Source: Protula sp. h YS-2021
Lineage: Eukaryota > Annelida > Polychaeta > Sabellida > Serpulidae
Assembly: GCA_949752745.1 (NCBI GenBank)
Contig: OX457027.1
Coordinates: 60,724,859 to 60,788,858 of the forward strand
Direction: 5' to 3'
DNA length: 64,000 nt
Each line of letters opens with the position of its first letter. Positions within the stretch are counted from its first letter, which is position 1. Shown here one piece after another: positions 12,301 through 25,450 of this stretch. The notes beneath the pieces were generated by a model. The model was not told where the DNA came from and made no database searches. It saw only the letters and a program-made list of their open reading frames with translations. Position numbers and translations under genes: made by a program.

Positions 12301-14610
12301 TTAGTCAGGTTTTAAACTGAGTATGAAAAAAAGTTAATAGGATTGTCTTTGCCTAATTAAGCGCAGTGGACATTAAAAAAGCTAAACAAATCCTAAGCAA
12401 ATGCTAAGCAGAAGCCTAACGAGTTTTTAAACAATAAAAACCAACATTTTAAGCCTTATGTAGAAGGAAAATTTGCGAGAACCGGACAAGAATCCTTTAC
12501 ACGGTACCCTTCTGCTTTCCTCGTTCCGTACTCACGCACAGGCCGAGTCGTCTTCACAGGACCTCAGCATTGTCGTGTGGTAGAACAGTTGCTGGTAAAA
12601 CATTTATCCAATTGCTGGTAATATTCAGTTGGTTTACATATGCTTGTTTCAGTGAACAACTTCTAATATCTCAACAAAGTATTATTCTGCTTTAAGGCTT
12701 CCGAATAAATCGAATAGAAGCCTACGCCATATCGTTGTTTAAAAAATATACAGCGAAAAATAACGAACTTTATAGGAATACGTTTTCATGTATCAAGAAT
12801 GTATACATTACACAATCACTTCTTAACCTTGTACACTAAGTTTTATTCAAGTGTAGTTGGTGCATTAAATATACAGATAAGTTTAAGATCCTAAATCTCG
12901 CAGTTCGTAGCGTACCCTGAAATGCTACGAACGAAATGAAGCTTAAAAACCTGAAAGCTACACAAAGGAATTTTACATTCGACATTTCTCTAATTTATCG
13001 CTAACATGGTTTTCAAATTAATGCATTAATCTGTCATTTTTCTGGTTCGTGTGCCCGAATTCGGGATCCCCTTTAAGTTGGGGTAGAGGGAGGGGGAAGG
13101 GAGTCAAAAAGTAGTTATTTCTATGCGGATTCATAATTTTTGGCATTCCAGGCTTAAGGAGGGAGGAGTTGGGAGGGCGGTGTTATCTTACACCCAATCC
13201 CTTGTGTCTGCCAGTGTTTATTTTATTTGAACACTGCTTTGAAATCCACGCAATTCTTTAGTCAGCTTTTAGGTTCGACAACGTGTATTATTGTAATTAT
13301 ACAGTCATTCTTTCCTTTTCAAAGTACCCGATTTAAACCCCCTAAAAGCAGTGCTACCTGTATGCCAAATTTAATATCACATTGGCACCAATCTGCACAA
13401 AAGAAGCGTGCATGAATGGGAATTTTGGCATCTCTTATTTCTTATCTGTAAAGCACGCGATGTAAAACGTAAATACAAGAATTTAATTGTTCAATTTGAA
13501 GCATTTTGTGAAGAAATAAGGGTACAGAACACTGCCTCAACCAAAATAAAATGAACAGAAGTTTGCATGGCGTTCAGGTTTTCATGATATCATTTCAGTG
13601 TTTGTCGAGATCTGTGTACACGGAGACTTGATGCCGAGGCAAAACGAGAATTGAAAGGCTATCATTTTTTAATTTTTCTTTTGCAGTTTTCAGTTTGCTT
13701 TATTCAGTTTAGTCCAATTCAGTGAAAGAAGAAACAATTTTTTTTCATCTTAACAGCTATTTATTTCGTTTAACTTAAAAATCAACAAATGAAAAGTAAA
13801 CAAACTGATGTAAAAACAAAATAACAAATCACATGAGGACATGGAATCACTCGCAGTTCAAAACCCTTTTTTCAATTTATACATTAAACATTAACGTAAA
13901 ATCACAAGTGTTGCCGAACTAACAGTAAAGTATAAATAAGGTCTGTAATGACGTCATAACCATGCTACTGACCTGCAGCCGAAGTTAACGTGTTTATTAA
14001 AAAATAAATAAAAGCTGCATTGTGATTGGCCGGCCCCTCATTTTATAAAATGAACATGGGGTTTCTCCGTTCTCGAGCCATCTGGAAGCCTAGTATTACT
14101 TGACACATCGAGTAAAACCAACGGTGGCAACAATACTGAAAATAAAAAAAATATGCTGCCTTAATTATAATTTCACAAGTTGCGTAGCAACCCGTGTATC
14201 TAAAGAATTATCATTTTCAAACTGCTTAAAGGTATGCTGGTATCGTCATTTAAGCTCAACGTTTTCAGTACCCACTCAGCCTTAATACAATGCTGCTCCC
14301 TTCACGGCAACAGTGACTGTATACTACTCGTATGATCAGCTCCCTCCCCCGACCCCCACTCCCACCTTAGAATGGGGACTGAATGTGGCCAGCGGGCACA
14401 GTGCACCTAAAAATCCTGGCCACAACCCCGTTAAGGAGACATATCTGGAACAAGACTTAACTGCCGGCAACATTCCTGTAACACTGCTGTAGCATGCTAT
14501 CAAGCAAAGATTTACATGTCGCTAATTACTAATATGTCGAAGACCTCTCACCAGCCCCCACCCCCTACACCCTCCGCGCTCTCTCATGAACACATACATA
14601 CTGAATTCCT
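9350..14610. other. Gene-free AT-rich stretch downstream of the RFX-like gene
   Basis: No exon, RNA gene or bounded transposon could be supported in about 5.2 kb. Small C/G runs occur at about 9530, 11540, 12220 and 13090. The nearest polyadenylation-type hexamer on the minus strand, read from TTTATT on the plus strand near 13.99 kb, could belong to the RFX-like gene but is about 600 bp past its stop. Confidence 0.45.
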
Positions 14611-14613
14611 TAA

Positions 14614-17600
14614 TCAAGACAGTTCACTGATATTTAAATTTAACAATTCTGAATCAGTTCTTTGGTTTGTTTCAACAGATCCTCGCAGTGCACTCTGAAA
14701 TTTACGAGCAAGTGCTTGAAATTTTTCATTAAGATCCAGAAAATCACGCGCTAAATCAGAAAGGTGCTTTTCTCTTCGACTCAGCTGTCCATTTAAGTAA
14801 TCAATTTCCTCGCGAGAGTTTACGAGATCTGATTCCAGCTTCCGGTTTTTCTTTACAGCATTGTCAATCCTCATTTTATGAGATCTTAAACTACTTTTGA
14901 GGTGTCTATTTTCCGCTAAGCAGATAAGGTAGCTCGGCAATTCGCCTTCGGGGCACACAAGCTGGAGGTTATCACCGTCATCACGATCACATATGGCACG
15001 GCCAGTCTTTAAATCATTGGCGCTATCGCCTTTTGGACCGTCAATACCATTTGGAACAGTGGGCCTTGGACTAAGAGTGTCGGACTGGTCGTCAAAATCA
15101 CAGTTTTCGTTTTCATCCCTGCTTAACATGTCTTTTGCGGACATTTGCCCAGCGTTTATCGCGTGATCCCCGTTGTGTAGTGCATACGTGATATCCGATG
15201 GCTCCTCCTTAACTCGGACTTTGACAGTTTGGCTTTCCGTGGTCCCGTTCTCGACACTTTGGTCCGGATCCGCGGCTCCACCCAGGCTACCGAAGGCGTC
15301 TGGATCGCACTTCACAAACCGTGAACATAGCGGGGACACGGAGGCTGAACGACTGCCCGAGGACACTGCGCCGGCATCAGCGGAGCTCAACAGAGAGTCA
15401 ATCAGCTCGGAGGGTCCGATCTCGCCCAATACTTTGCTCTGCTCGTCGTCACAAAACGACTGAGTGCGGCGTTTCACTGGTGTGCATTTTTTGCGTTTTC
15501 GGCCGTGCCGGGAGGGGCGTAACAGCGAACGGTTCTTGCCGGTGTTATCGGTGTCACTTTCGTCCAAGATTTCTTCGCCATTCTCCAAACTGCAATTACT
15601 GAAGGTGAAAATAAAACAATTTTTACCAAACAATCTTCAAATAAGAACTGCAGGTTTTTTTTTTCTGAAAATCGATGTCGTTTTCAATATTTCAAAGGAT
15701 CCTTGCTGTTGGTGTACTGTACTAACACTGTACATGTCTTGGAGAAGCTGATTTGGAACTTCCACGAAAGATGTTGGGCAGTTCATGTTAAAAGTAACGG
15801 ATTTTGTCTACTTCGGACAGGGGAGGGGGGCGGGGGTAAAGACAGTTGCCGACATCTCCGTACCTGCTACGCAGTATTCTACCTATATATGCGCAATACT
15901 ACTCAAACCCCTCAACTTTTTAAAATTCGGTTCCTAATGTCCCTTTGTAAATGATTTTGTACTGACAATGTATTTTAAAAATGTTGGCAAAATGTTTCCA
16001 TAATCTTGAATAAAAATACTTGAAATGACCAAATTAATCAGCAACTCTGTTAATATTGCTATCTGATAACACGACGATAATGATAACAATATAACAGTGC
16101 ATAAAGTTCACAGGGTCCCGGGGACCCTTGATATTCGACTCGGGACCCCTGGAATTTGACCCTGGGGTTCCGGACCCCAGAAAAAACAGTGTTCTCTGTT
16201 CAGTATCACCGCTAAGATCGAAAATATTGTTTTTTTTTTCATTGTTTAATGTAGCATCATTCAGTGTTTCTTTTTTGTTGTTAGAAGTAGTAGTTTTGTG
16301 ATTTGCATGATATCACTAATCACGTTTATTTTTTTGTTGCAATAAAATTGATTTTATAGACTTAACTTTTTTGTATTGCGAGAAAATGTCGGAACCCGAC
16401 CACTTTACCTCGGGACTCCTGGTTTCAGAGGTCGGGGTTCCGTGGGACCCCGAGCTGAAAAGTAAACTTTTTGCCCTGAATATAGTCCAAAGAAATTGCT
16501 CATACCTATCAAACCCTGGAACAAACTGGTTGCTTTTCCGTTGCTGACTCTCCGACGAAGTTAATTCCACGGCTGCATCAGGTGTTGCGTTTTGTAGGGG
16601 GTCCTTTCAAAACACAACATCGCATTTTACGAGATATGTTATTCTACTGTGGGCGAACTTAAATGAAGACTTCTTAAACGGATTATACTCTCTACCTGTT
16701 CCTACAGCTCTTGAGGAAACTCAAGAAAAGCAAACACAAGACCATATGCATTTTGATCTCAGTTACATCTGAAACATAACATAAAATCATAAATTTAAAC
16801 CAAAATATGTAAAAAAATTGGAAAGTTCGTTTTTGACGTTTTTGAGCTTGAGTTGGAAATCAAACGAATGAAACACATTTAAGAATGCTCGATGCACTGA
16901 TACGATAAAACTCACCTGAGTCATGAGAGGTACTAAATCATATCACATTGCATTCTTTTAAAGACAGACTTACAATGTGCCCCTTGAAGTCCTGCTGTTT
17001 GCATACTTCGGCCAAGCGCACCAGGTCCACTTTCTGCCCTGCCCCGTCCCTCCAGTACAAGAGACTAGCGAGCCTCACAGTGTCCGAAGCGGCTTGCAGG
17101 CAGAAGGCCTTTATTGTCTCGTACCAGTTTGGGAATTCCTTCAGGGCGTTGGCAGCCATTATGTAGGTGCAGTCCATCGGCTGTGTGGGCAAAGAATTCA
17201 GGCATGTGTTAGGCAATATCTATTCAGATAAGAATGATACTACTTAGAAATGTGTAATGGTCAAATACGTAATATTTTTTTCACTTCTCGTGATCAAAGA
17301 AACATTATATTGTTTGGTCATTATTAGCGTGAAACCTCGATTAAGAAACACCTCTAAGTAAGGAACCTCAAGGAAATGTTCATTTTTCATTCAAACACCT
17401 ATAATTTATTCAATTATTATTATTGGCCCCGAAGGTTCTTCTCAGAATGAGATTTGACTGTATCACCAGTAGTTTCCTATTATTATTATTATTATTATTT
17501 TTTTCTATTTTTTTTTTTTTTTTACTTTTTTGAAGCCTAAAATCTACCCTTCGTATGAAAATTAAATTGAAAAAAAAAAAAAAAAAGACACAACAGTAAT

Positions 17601-18693
17601 TTATGGTCATTTATACTTGTCACATTGTTTTGACGTGTGTGTTTTGTGCAGACAGACAAACAGCATACCTCAGGTTTTCGAAGAAGGCCCAGCCAATATG
17701 TGCCCGTTTTGTTAATAATTTTGCTGCAATTAGGGAAAGTGAACTTGACAACGCGACTCAGAATTATACTGCTCATGGTTGCGAATTCACTCTGCACTTC
17801 CTTCAATAAAATCTGATTGTTGTACAAACAGTAGTTGATGGCTGGTACTTCAGGCGAATACTTGTAATTCTTCAGTAGCCTAGGACAGAAAAGCCATATT
17901 TTCATGTTTTAACACCATACGTGGTGAAATACACCCTAGTACTACGCATCCTTGACAAGACCAGAACTTCGGCAACTCCAGATGTTACTCACTAATCTGA
18001 ACTGTTCTTATGAGCTCATGTTATTCCTGAAGTGTATTTGCCTGTCCGGTAACTTGGATATGTGTTATGTTGATAGAAATTTATAACAACATCACAATTT
18101 TCTGCAGGCAAGGAACAATGAAACACGCTTTTTTGGCCATAGCTTAGTGATTACACAAAAATGTACTATTTCTCTAATTATAAACATAACTGCATCATGA
18201 AGAACCTATTTCGGCTTTTTTTTCTGTATTCTTCTGTACAGATAGGAGGTGAGGAAATGACTGATTGATCAGACATGAAAAATAAAGTCTTTACTTACCA
18301 GTCTTGTAAAGGTCGGTGCATGTCGGCAACTTTGCGCTTTCTGAGTAAATTTGCATAAGAGGCATTGCTTCCAATGTGTCCCAAACTGGGTGTAGTCTCC
18401 ACAGACACACCAAGTAATGTACCTGCATTCTGGGGTCCTTCTCCATTGTCCTTCGACGTCATCGTATTTAAACCATTTTGGTAGAAGTTCAAATTTGGGC
18501 TGACGGCTCTATTTTCATTAACTCGCTGCTTCAAACTGGCGGCATTCTCAGCGATAATGTCGGGAGTCGGAGGCACTATTCTTGACGGCAAAGCGGTCAC
18601 AGCCTGCGTGGCGGGGTTTTGAAATGGATTGCCAAGCACATATGTCTGCAGAAATCCACCCAAATCCATATGGTCTTCACATTTGCTCGCCAT
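14614..18693 (-). CDS. Putative nuclear protein with a divergent RFX-type winged helix and C-terminal coiled coil
   Basis: There are five coding exons on the minus strand: 18693-18299, 17879-17669, 17180-16974, 16603-16506 and 15598-14614. All have GT-AG borders and consistent phases, and together give about 631 aa. Residues ~128-202 resemble the RFX DNA-binding fold: a W-L-L-K-N-Y helix, a VP...LY segment, then F-P-N and a G-T-Y-W-L-G-L hairpin before R-K-P. The canonical RRLGTRGNSKYHYYG recognition stretch is not conserved, a situation also known for the RFX-like domain of ARID2. Basic clusters at 118-121 and ~331-348 look like nuclear signals. V-K-E-E at 433-436 fits a sumoylation site. 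Residues ~529-612 form a charged coiled coil. Residues 203-271 match nothing I know. A splice acceptor at 18746-18747 suggests a non-coding first exon upstream. I cannot name the protein. Confidence 0.72.
16108..16456. mobile_element. Small MITE-like element in intron 4 of the RFX-like gene
   Basis: About 350 bp is bounded by GGGTCCC-rich inverted ends. The left starts CAGGGTCCCGGGGACC and continues with a GACCCTGGGGTTCC block. The reverse complement of the right starts CAGCTCGGGGTCCCACGG and continues with a GTCGGGTTCC block. The centre is T-rich. No clean target duplication was found. CAG-starting ends would fit hAT, but this is tentative. Confidence 0.5.
17486..17535. repeat. (ATT)n microsatellite followed by a T tract
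   Basis: Seven to eight ATT units run into an almost pure T run inside intron 2 of the RFX-like gene. A poly-A/poly-T pair with TTTTGAAGCC between them lies just beside it. Confidence 0.8.
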
Positions 18694-18819
18694 TGTCTTA
18701 TGCCAGATTAATTCAATAAACGATTCGTTTTACAGCTGTATACATCTGCAAGCGAAAAACACAAATCAATTTGAATACCTTTCATTTTCAAATCTTTAAA
18801 AGTTTCAGCTAGTTCCAAA

Positions 18820-18852
<33 letters not shown>

Positions 18853-19456
18853 AAATGCCAAAAACGTGTCGTTCTCACAAATTAAGGTTTAAACAGGTCC
18901 ACTTTACCGACACCCAATCAATTCGTAGAGTTGAGCAGAACACTTGATTTTGTGCATGCGAGTCCGGCGGGCGCCTTTGAAAGTTTGCCTCCCCACCGAA
19001 ATTCTGCCAGCCTTTTTTTATTATTTTCTTCCATATTCATAAAATAGCCCGGAAAATGATACCGGCCCAAGCAACTTTCTGCCAGCTTTTGCCGGTACTA
19101 CAGCTCATCTTTGAATTCAATAGGTAAGAAAAATGTTCTCCAATGCCCCGGAACTTATCACGTTTTCTTTGATGTCTATTAAATTCATTATTTTATTTTA
19201 AGTACCTGTTTTATTTGAACAAAAGTATATCAAGCAATAAGACAGAAACTTGTATTCCAAGAGAGTATTTCCGAAAAAGAACAACGTTCAGTTTTAACCA
19301 GATGCGATTTATCCATTGCCGAAAACAATATTAAAAGTAATATTCCGTTTATAGTATTTGAATAACGAAGTCCTAACTTATTAAATGGTGCGTTGAGACA
19401 GCAAATGCGTGTAACTGCAGCCAAGCACTGTTGGCCTATCTCTTTCGCTAATAACA

Positions 19457-19707
19457 TAACCCATGGTAACGAACACTAACGGCCGCCTACATCACACGTA
19501 ATCAAGGACTTTGCAGTTGCTATGGAGACTGAAAATTCGGACAGAAGGTATGCATCGATTGGCAGGCAAGGAAGCGCTCCTAAATCAAACAATGTATGGT
19601 TGCCATAGCGACGAATCAATATCCCACAACATAGAGCTTGTTTTGTGCCTTTGGAATGCATTGTGTTTAGCAACAAAATAATTTGCTGCAGAATGTTGCA
19701 TGGAAAC
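19457..19707. promoter_or_regulatory. Cluster of X-box (RFX-site) motifs upstream of the RFX-like gene
   Basis: Two 14-mers fit the X-box consensus RYYNYYWTRRNRAC exactly: GTTGCTATGGAGAC at 19516-19529 and GTTGCCATAGCGAC at 19599-19612. Near-matches flank them: TAACCCATGGTAAC (19457-19470) and a 13-mer, GTTGCATGGAAAC (19695-19707). The cluster is 0.76-1.0 kb upstream of the start codon at 18693, beyond a likely 5'-UTR intron, so it could be the promoter of that gene. X-boxes bind RFX factors and mark ciliary and RFX-regulated promoters. That this cluster is functional is an inference. Confidence 0.5.
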
Positions 19708-20531
19708 AGATTAGTCAGGCGAGTGGAATCGCTTAGCAACAAATGTCACTCAGATTACGATGCCTGGTTACAAACCCTTGAATCGGCAGTAATACTGGGA
19801 CTGCCAATGCACAAGTAGAAACGTGTCCGTTGAGCCTGAAATGTTTGATACTCGGTGGCATTTAACACCTGAAAGGGTCTCTATACTACACGACATTGAA
19901 ACAAAAAATGTCGTACAGAATTGCAAATTTCCAGGTTATGAACACCCCCCCCCCAAAAAAAAAAAAAAAAAAATCAAACATAATTATTACGTTTTCAAAC
20001 ATATTTTAAAAAAAAAAGAAGAAAATCTCAAATATATTTATAATGTTTTCATGTGTTCGCTTCCATGTACAAAATAAACTCACGACCGAAAGCGATGTCT
20101 GATTTTATCGGTAAAGGTTACCTTTGCTTTGTGACATAACCCTTCCTTAAATATATATAATCACCCTACCTCACAAACACAGAATGGCGTATTGTGACCA
20201 CTGAGAGTAAATTTTGAAGTCCCGGTATTTCAACATTTTATTAACATATATTATAAATTAACGAAAAAGAAAACAGTTAAGTGTGAACTCTGTTTTTTTA
20301 AATTTATTTTTAGGCCTCTAATTTCACCAATAAAGCTCTTAGAAATACCGATACGACATGGATATGCAATTTCTGAACATCGGTATTTCCTATGATTATT
20401 ATATTTGTTATAAATAAAGTGAAATTCCTGCACGCGAGATAAAGAAATGGTGGCAGCGGTTGCCGCAACACCGACCGTCATGTTGGAAGGCTTGAAGCGC
20501 CGTGTTGCTTTGTATGCAGGAACGGTTGCTG

Positions 20532-20773
20532 TTCAACAGCCAGCCTCTTCGGTGGTTCGGTCTGTTGTGCATAACGCCTTTTCACCAGACCCACTGGGGC
20601 TTCCGCGAAAACAGTACTCATAAAAAAAGAGGAACTACTTTTTAAAATATTTTCAACAGCCAGCCTCTTCGGCGGTTCGGTCTGTTGCGTACAATACCTT
20701 TTTACTTGGTGGAACCACTGACGAGTCCATGAAAATAATTCCCATAAAAGAGCGGAACTACTTTTTAAAATAT
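20532..20773. repeat. Tandem duplication of a 120-bp unit
   Basis: Two head-to-tail copies, 20532-20651 and 20652-20773, both begin TTCAACAGCCAGCCTCTTCGG and end AACTACTTTTTAAAATAT. Divergence is largely confined to the middle. No longer array is present and no coding role is evident. Confidence 0.85.
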
Positions 20774-20829
20774 CCATCCGCTCTGTGTTACATAACAAAT
20801 AGATCTCCTCAGAGGTTCTTTATAGCAAC

Positions 20830-23800
20830 GATGCAGGAACGCTAGGAACGCTCTACATTAACGACTGACCCACCTGCCTGGGCACTTAAAATCTCGGATC
20901 GGGCAAATGGCTACGGGCCTTTACCTGTCCGACCGGGCAACTCTCTTGTGCGGGGAGGGTGGGGGGTGGGGGGGGTAGGGTGTTGGAAGGGGTGGAAATA
21001 TGGTTGAAGGGTTTAGAGTTGACGTACTGACATGCCATATTTATGTAGAGTATAGAGACTATGTGATGCTTTCGTAAAGAATACCAGCTACTATTTTAGC
21101 ATAACCTTATCCTTAGTTTACAAACTTTTCATTCCACGTTACTTTTTCAGTAATTAGAAAAACGGGGGGGAGGGGTTTGAAATAAATGGAGTAGTTTGGC
21201 GGCCGGGAAGGTAAAGAATGCGATCGGGCAGGCAGATCCCTTAACTTAAAGCAAGAGAAAGAAAGCTAACTTAAAGCCCTGACTCGTCAAACACTAATTC
21301 GGAAACGCACTCTTATTATATTACATTATATGTATTTACTGATATCTACTGATTTCGGTGTAATATTGCGATACTGCACTTAAATATCGATAAGGTATCG
21401 CGATGTGATTTCCGGTTTTATACAAAATTCAAACTAATACAAGTAAAATAAGTCAATTCACAGTTCCAGTGTTCCCAATAAATTCCTGACGTTTTTGGCG
21501 TTTTAAACAATTTTTATGTTTTAGTCACAGTCGACGAACCAGCAAACGTGTTTTGCTTTGTGAGGCCGAAACTGTGAACAAGCTTACAAGCCAATCCGCA
21601 TTTTCGATTTCCCGATGGCAGATTTGTTACGATTGTGAAATAATGATGCCAGATTATACAGAACTCATAAAGGGCAATAATGAAAATTTTCAACCTCGGA
21701 TTATCTTTTAAATGACTTTTCAAGAACTACTTCACAATTTTAACAAAAATGCCATTATTATACGCTTCGGGTAATAAAGACTTCTATTACAATCCCACCG
21801 TTTTCTCCTGACGATTTTTCATACTTTAAGTACTTCGAGTTTCAGTCAAAACGCCAAATAATTTCTGCAAATCTCAGAGGGTGATCTAGTGTACTGGCTT
21901 ATAACGGAAAGCCGACCGGAAGTGTATTCAAAACGGAAAGAAGCCATTTTGTGAGTCCAGTTTAGTATCGGAAGATCGAGCAACTGAATTACTTAATAAC
22001 ACAGAAGTTCTCACTGCCAATAGATAAAATCGTGAAGACATAAGTAATTCTATTTGAATACCTGTTTTCACTCCAGTATAAAAGTTTTACTATCTAATTC
22101 ACAAATTCGTTCTGCAACTTGCTTTTAGAGAACGTTACGCCACAGCAAAAACATCAAACCAGCCAATTCACGATCTCGATTTTTCTATGGCAAAATTGGT
22201 CTGATATTGTAAGGACATGATAAGGGAATCTCACTAACTTTCTACGTAATTGTCAAAAACTCATATTATTTCACAGGTTTGATAATATATCACTATAAAA
22301 GGTTTTTATTAAAATTGCAGCGTTATCTGTATACTTTCTTAGTACAACTAGAACGGCCAGTGTACCCATACATTAGTGTATCCGAAATTTTTCTATATAT
22401 CATACGGCGATGCACCATCCCTCTGCAAATGTCAACTCTTGTATGGAGACTTGGAAACAGGGACTGCCAATCAACACATTAAAATTATCGTAAGAAAAAA
22501 TTGTAAAATTTCGTTACCATTGGCCTTACTCTTCTTGACAAAATAAATGGCAGCCTGGCTGGAATCTAATCGATACTCTGCCAATACGAGTACGGTAAGT
22601 TTATATTGCATTAAAATCCACTATATCTCCTGACATCACATCTTAGCTGCAAATTGGCTTTGTGTTTTAAGCTGCCTCACCCCTCGCCCCAACCCCACCC
22701 CCCCCCCCCCCCACCACAGACTTTGCACACCGAAATGGTCACTCCTTACATTGCGCGTATGAAATGTACGAAGAACCTGCTTTAGTATTGCCGAGAAATC
22801 AGTTTCCAGAGACTATATTTGCGAAGATATTGCAAAATGAACTAGGATGTTTAAACGGGCCACAGGGCCATCTCGATCAAAGCTGAGCTGGTTTGAAATG
22901 GCCCAAAGTACAATAATATTTTTAAATAAAATCAATCAATTAACACTCTGTTTTTAAAATAAGAATATATCAAGCTAATAAAAATTCATTTGAGTTCTCG
23001 TTATTTGCGAAATAAGGCACTGTATTCAGTAATATACTAACTTTGACTAAGGACAATTCAACTTTATGATTCTCTATAAATTTATTATGGCCGATTCAAT
23101 TTGCCGACAGTACCTTATTTCGCCTTCAAAAAATACGTATATCTTATTGAATAATCTTAATGAATAATATCTTATTTGCTTCATGTATTCTTTTCTAACT
23201 AATAAAGCGTTCAAGAGATTATTAACACGCAAAGAAATAAGACACTAGAACCGGTAAACCACTTGTGCAGAAAGTTCACTTCTCATCTGACTGTTCGTCT
23301 TCTCAGACTTTAAAGAAGACAAGACGCCAGAACCTATGAAGACACTTAAGAGCAACATTTCTACGCAATCTACGTGATACACTTGCCCCTTACTAATTCG
23401 TACCAGTTGGGACGCAAATAAGTTCGGATTAATCGGGGTTCGAATTAAGCGGGGGTTGGGCCACTCAGATAGAATTGTTTTGGATCTGTTTATAGTGAAT
23501 GTTTTACTATAATGAAGAGTTATCTCTATCATACTAAAACATTAATTTATATATGTATCAATAGAGACTAGTAACGATTTATTCACATGTCGCCTCGACA
23601 AAAAAAAAATAAATAAAGAGACTGCAGGAACACTTCTGGAAAACGACGGGTTTGGGGGGGGGGGGGGGGGAGGGGATAGGTTAGTGATCTCATACACCTT
23701 TCTTAATTTTCCACACGAGTTTAACGTTTAACAAAAACCGTGCGACTTAAGTAAGGATTAACTACACCGCATCTGTAGTCGACTTTCAGATATCGAGATA

Positions 23801-25450
23801 TTTTGCTTAATAACAGATAAATTTTTACGTAATGAATTCTTTCTTACCTTCACTACACGCGTCAAAAGTTCAAACATCCGTCCTACTGACCCAAGGAATA
23901 CCCATAAAATTTTTTAAGGCGATACGACTTTGCGTTAACGAGATATTTTGCACACAAGATTTTTGTTCATGATGATGTCATGAACCGTTTGTGTTCGTTC
24001 TAATAGCGACAAAATTTGACAGAATCTTCCAGACCTACAAAGCCAACAACCTATCAATTTCAGACTTTCTCCGACGTTAGGCGGCTGAGAAATTTCGCAC
24101 CCAAGATTTTTATGTGATGACGTCATACGCCAGTCCTAATAACGTAAATACGCCAAACGTTAATAGAAACATCTGACCTACCACAGAAGAAAACAAATCA
24201 AGTTCGAAGCCGATCCGACTTTTCGTTGTCGAGATATGTTACATACAACATTTTATTTATAACAGACCGACACACACACACACACGTACATAACATGTAC
24301 AGTATATGTCTTCCCTTGGTTGGAGAGAAATAATTAATTATTCCAGGCGAGAACTCGTAGAGAACTGTCATACAAATGCTCTAAAAGTGAAAAGGAAAAA
24401 ACAGAAAAAGAAAACAAGAACACTGTAACTTGTTAAAATTATCATCCTGACTCTACCAAAGACAAGACTGGCGGGTGGGGTGTGAGCAAAAAAAATAATG
24501 CCCCCCCCCCAGTTTTTATTGCATGATTTAGTTAATTTCTGAGAGCACAAAAATCGGGTTTAAAAAGGCTAAATGCCGCCAAATAGCAAAAATTTATGAT
24601 GAACGTTATTCGCTGCTTGCTGATGCAACCAAAGAAGATTAATGTTAATATTCTTCGATGCAACTGCAAAATGTCCAATGGATTTCAATGTCAGATGTTT
24701 CGACCGAATACCAATCGCCAAAACGTGATTCGATTTTGTGTTGTCGTTTTTTTTTTTTTGGCACAACTGAAACACTATTCATTTCATCACTTCCAAAATG
24801 GTCCAACAGTTGAATCGATGACTACCTGCCTACGCAATAGCTGTATCTTGAGTAATCAAAAATTGCATTTTTGTATATTTTTATTGATCTTTTAATTTTG
24901 GACCGTCGAACCACCGTTAATTTCACTTTTCATCCGCAATTTATTTTGCAAACAGCGTGACAGGCAGCAAAAATCAACTACAACAATGTCGACCCTTGAG
25001 ATGGACAAAGTTTCAGCACATCCTTTCTATCTTCCTGGGGTAGAAAGGGTCCCAGGTCCGTACACTTTCAAATCTACACACAGAGCAGAATTATGGCCCA
25101 TTATTTTAAACATTAACGATCCCCTTACCCGAGTAGTGAATTTCTTTTGCAATGTGACCTTCGCCTTTTGCGCCATTAGAGAGTGTTCAACATTCGAATA
25201 ATAAGTACAAAAAAGTATTTTATCTCTGTAACAGTTTAGAAAGGCTCAGCAACTTAATCGCTCTCTTTAATATGAGACTTTCCTGGATTACTGTATAGTC
25301 AATTACCATTTTTTTCAATTCGCCAGAAGAATATTAACAAGCCATGGTCGAGGGCGCAGACCCCAACCGCACACTGTGATTGACTAAACGATAACAATCA
25401 CTGGAATATAGGAATCAGCAACCGATAGCAATGATTGGAAGGAAAAACAT
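20830..25450. other. Non-coding stretch with scattered transposon debris
   Basis: No host exon was found. Noted fragments: GAATTAA-rich sequence at about 23400-23525 resembling one end of a pogo/Tigger-type element; AAGTTCGAAGCCGATCCGACTT-type repeats at 23840-24250 ending in an (AC)n tract at about 24270-24290; and a GTAGAAAGGGTC palindrome fragment at about 25020-25060 related to the ends of the element at 51.6-52.1 kb. Confidence 0.4.

Noticed and set aside
15173..15954. Plus-strand open frames opposite the last exon of the RFX-like gene
   Set aside because: They are antisense shadows of the long minus-strand exon, which has the acidic, serine-rich and coiled-coil composition of a real protein.
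16316..16505. Read-through of RFX-like exon 4 into the following frame
   Set aside because: A good GT donor (GATAG|GTATGA) ends the exon in the phase required by the last exon, and the read-through enters the MITE-like repeat.
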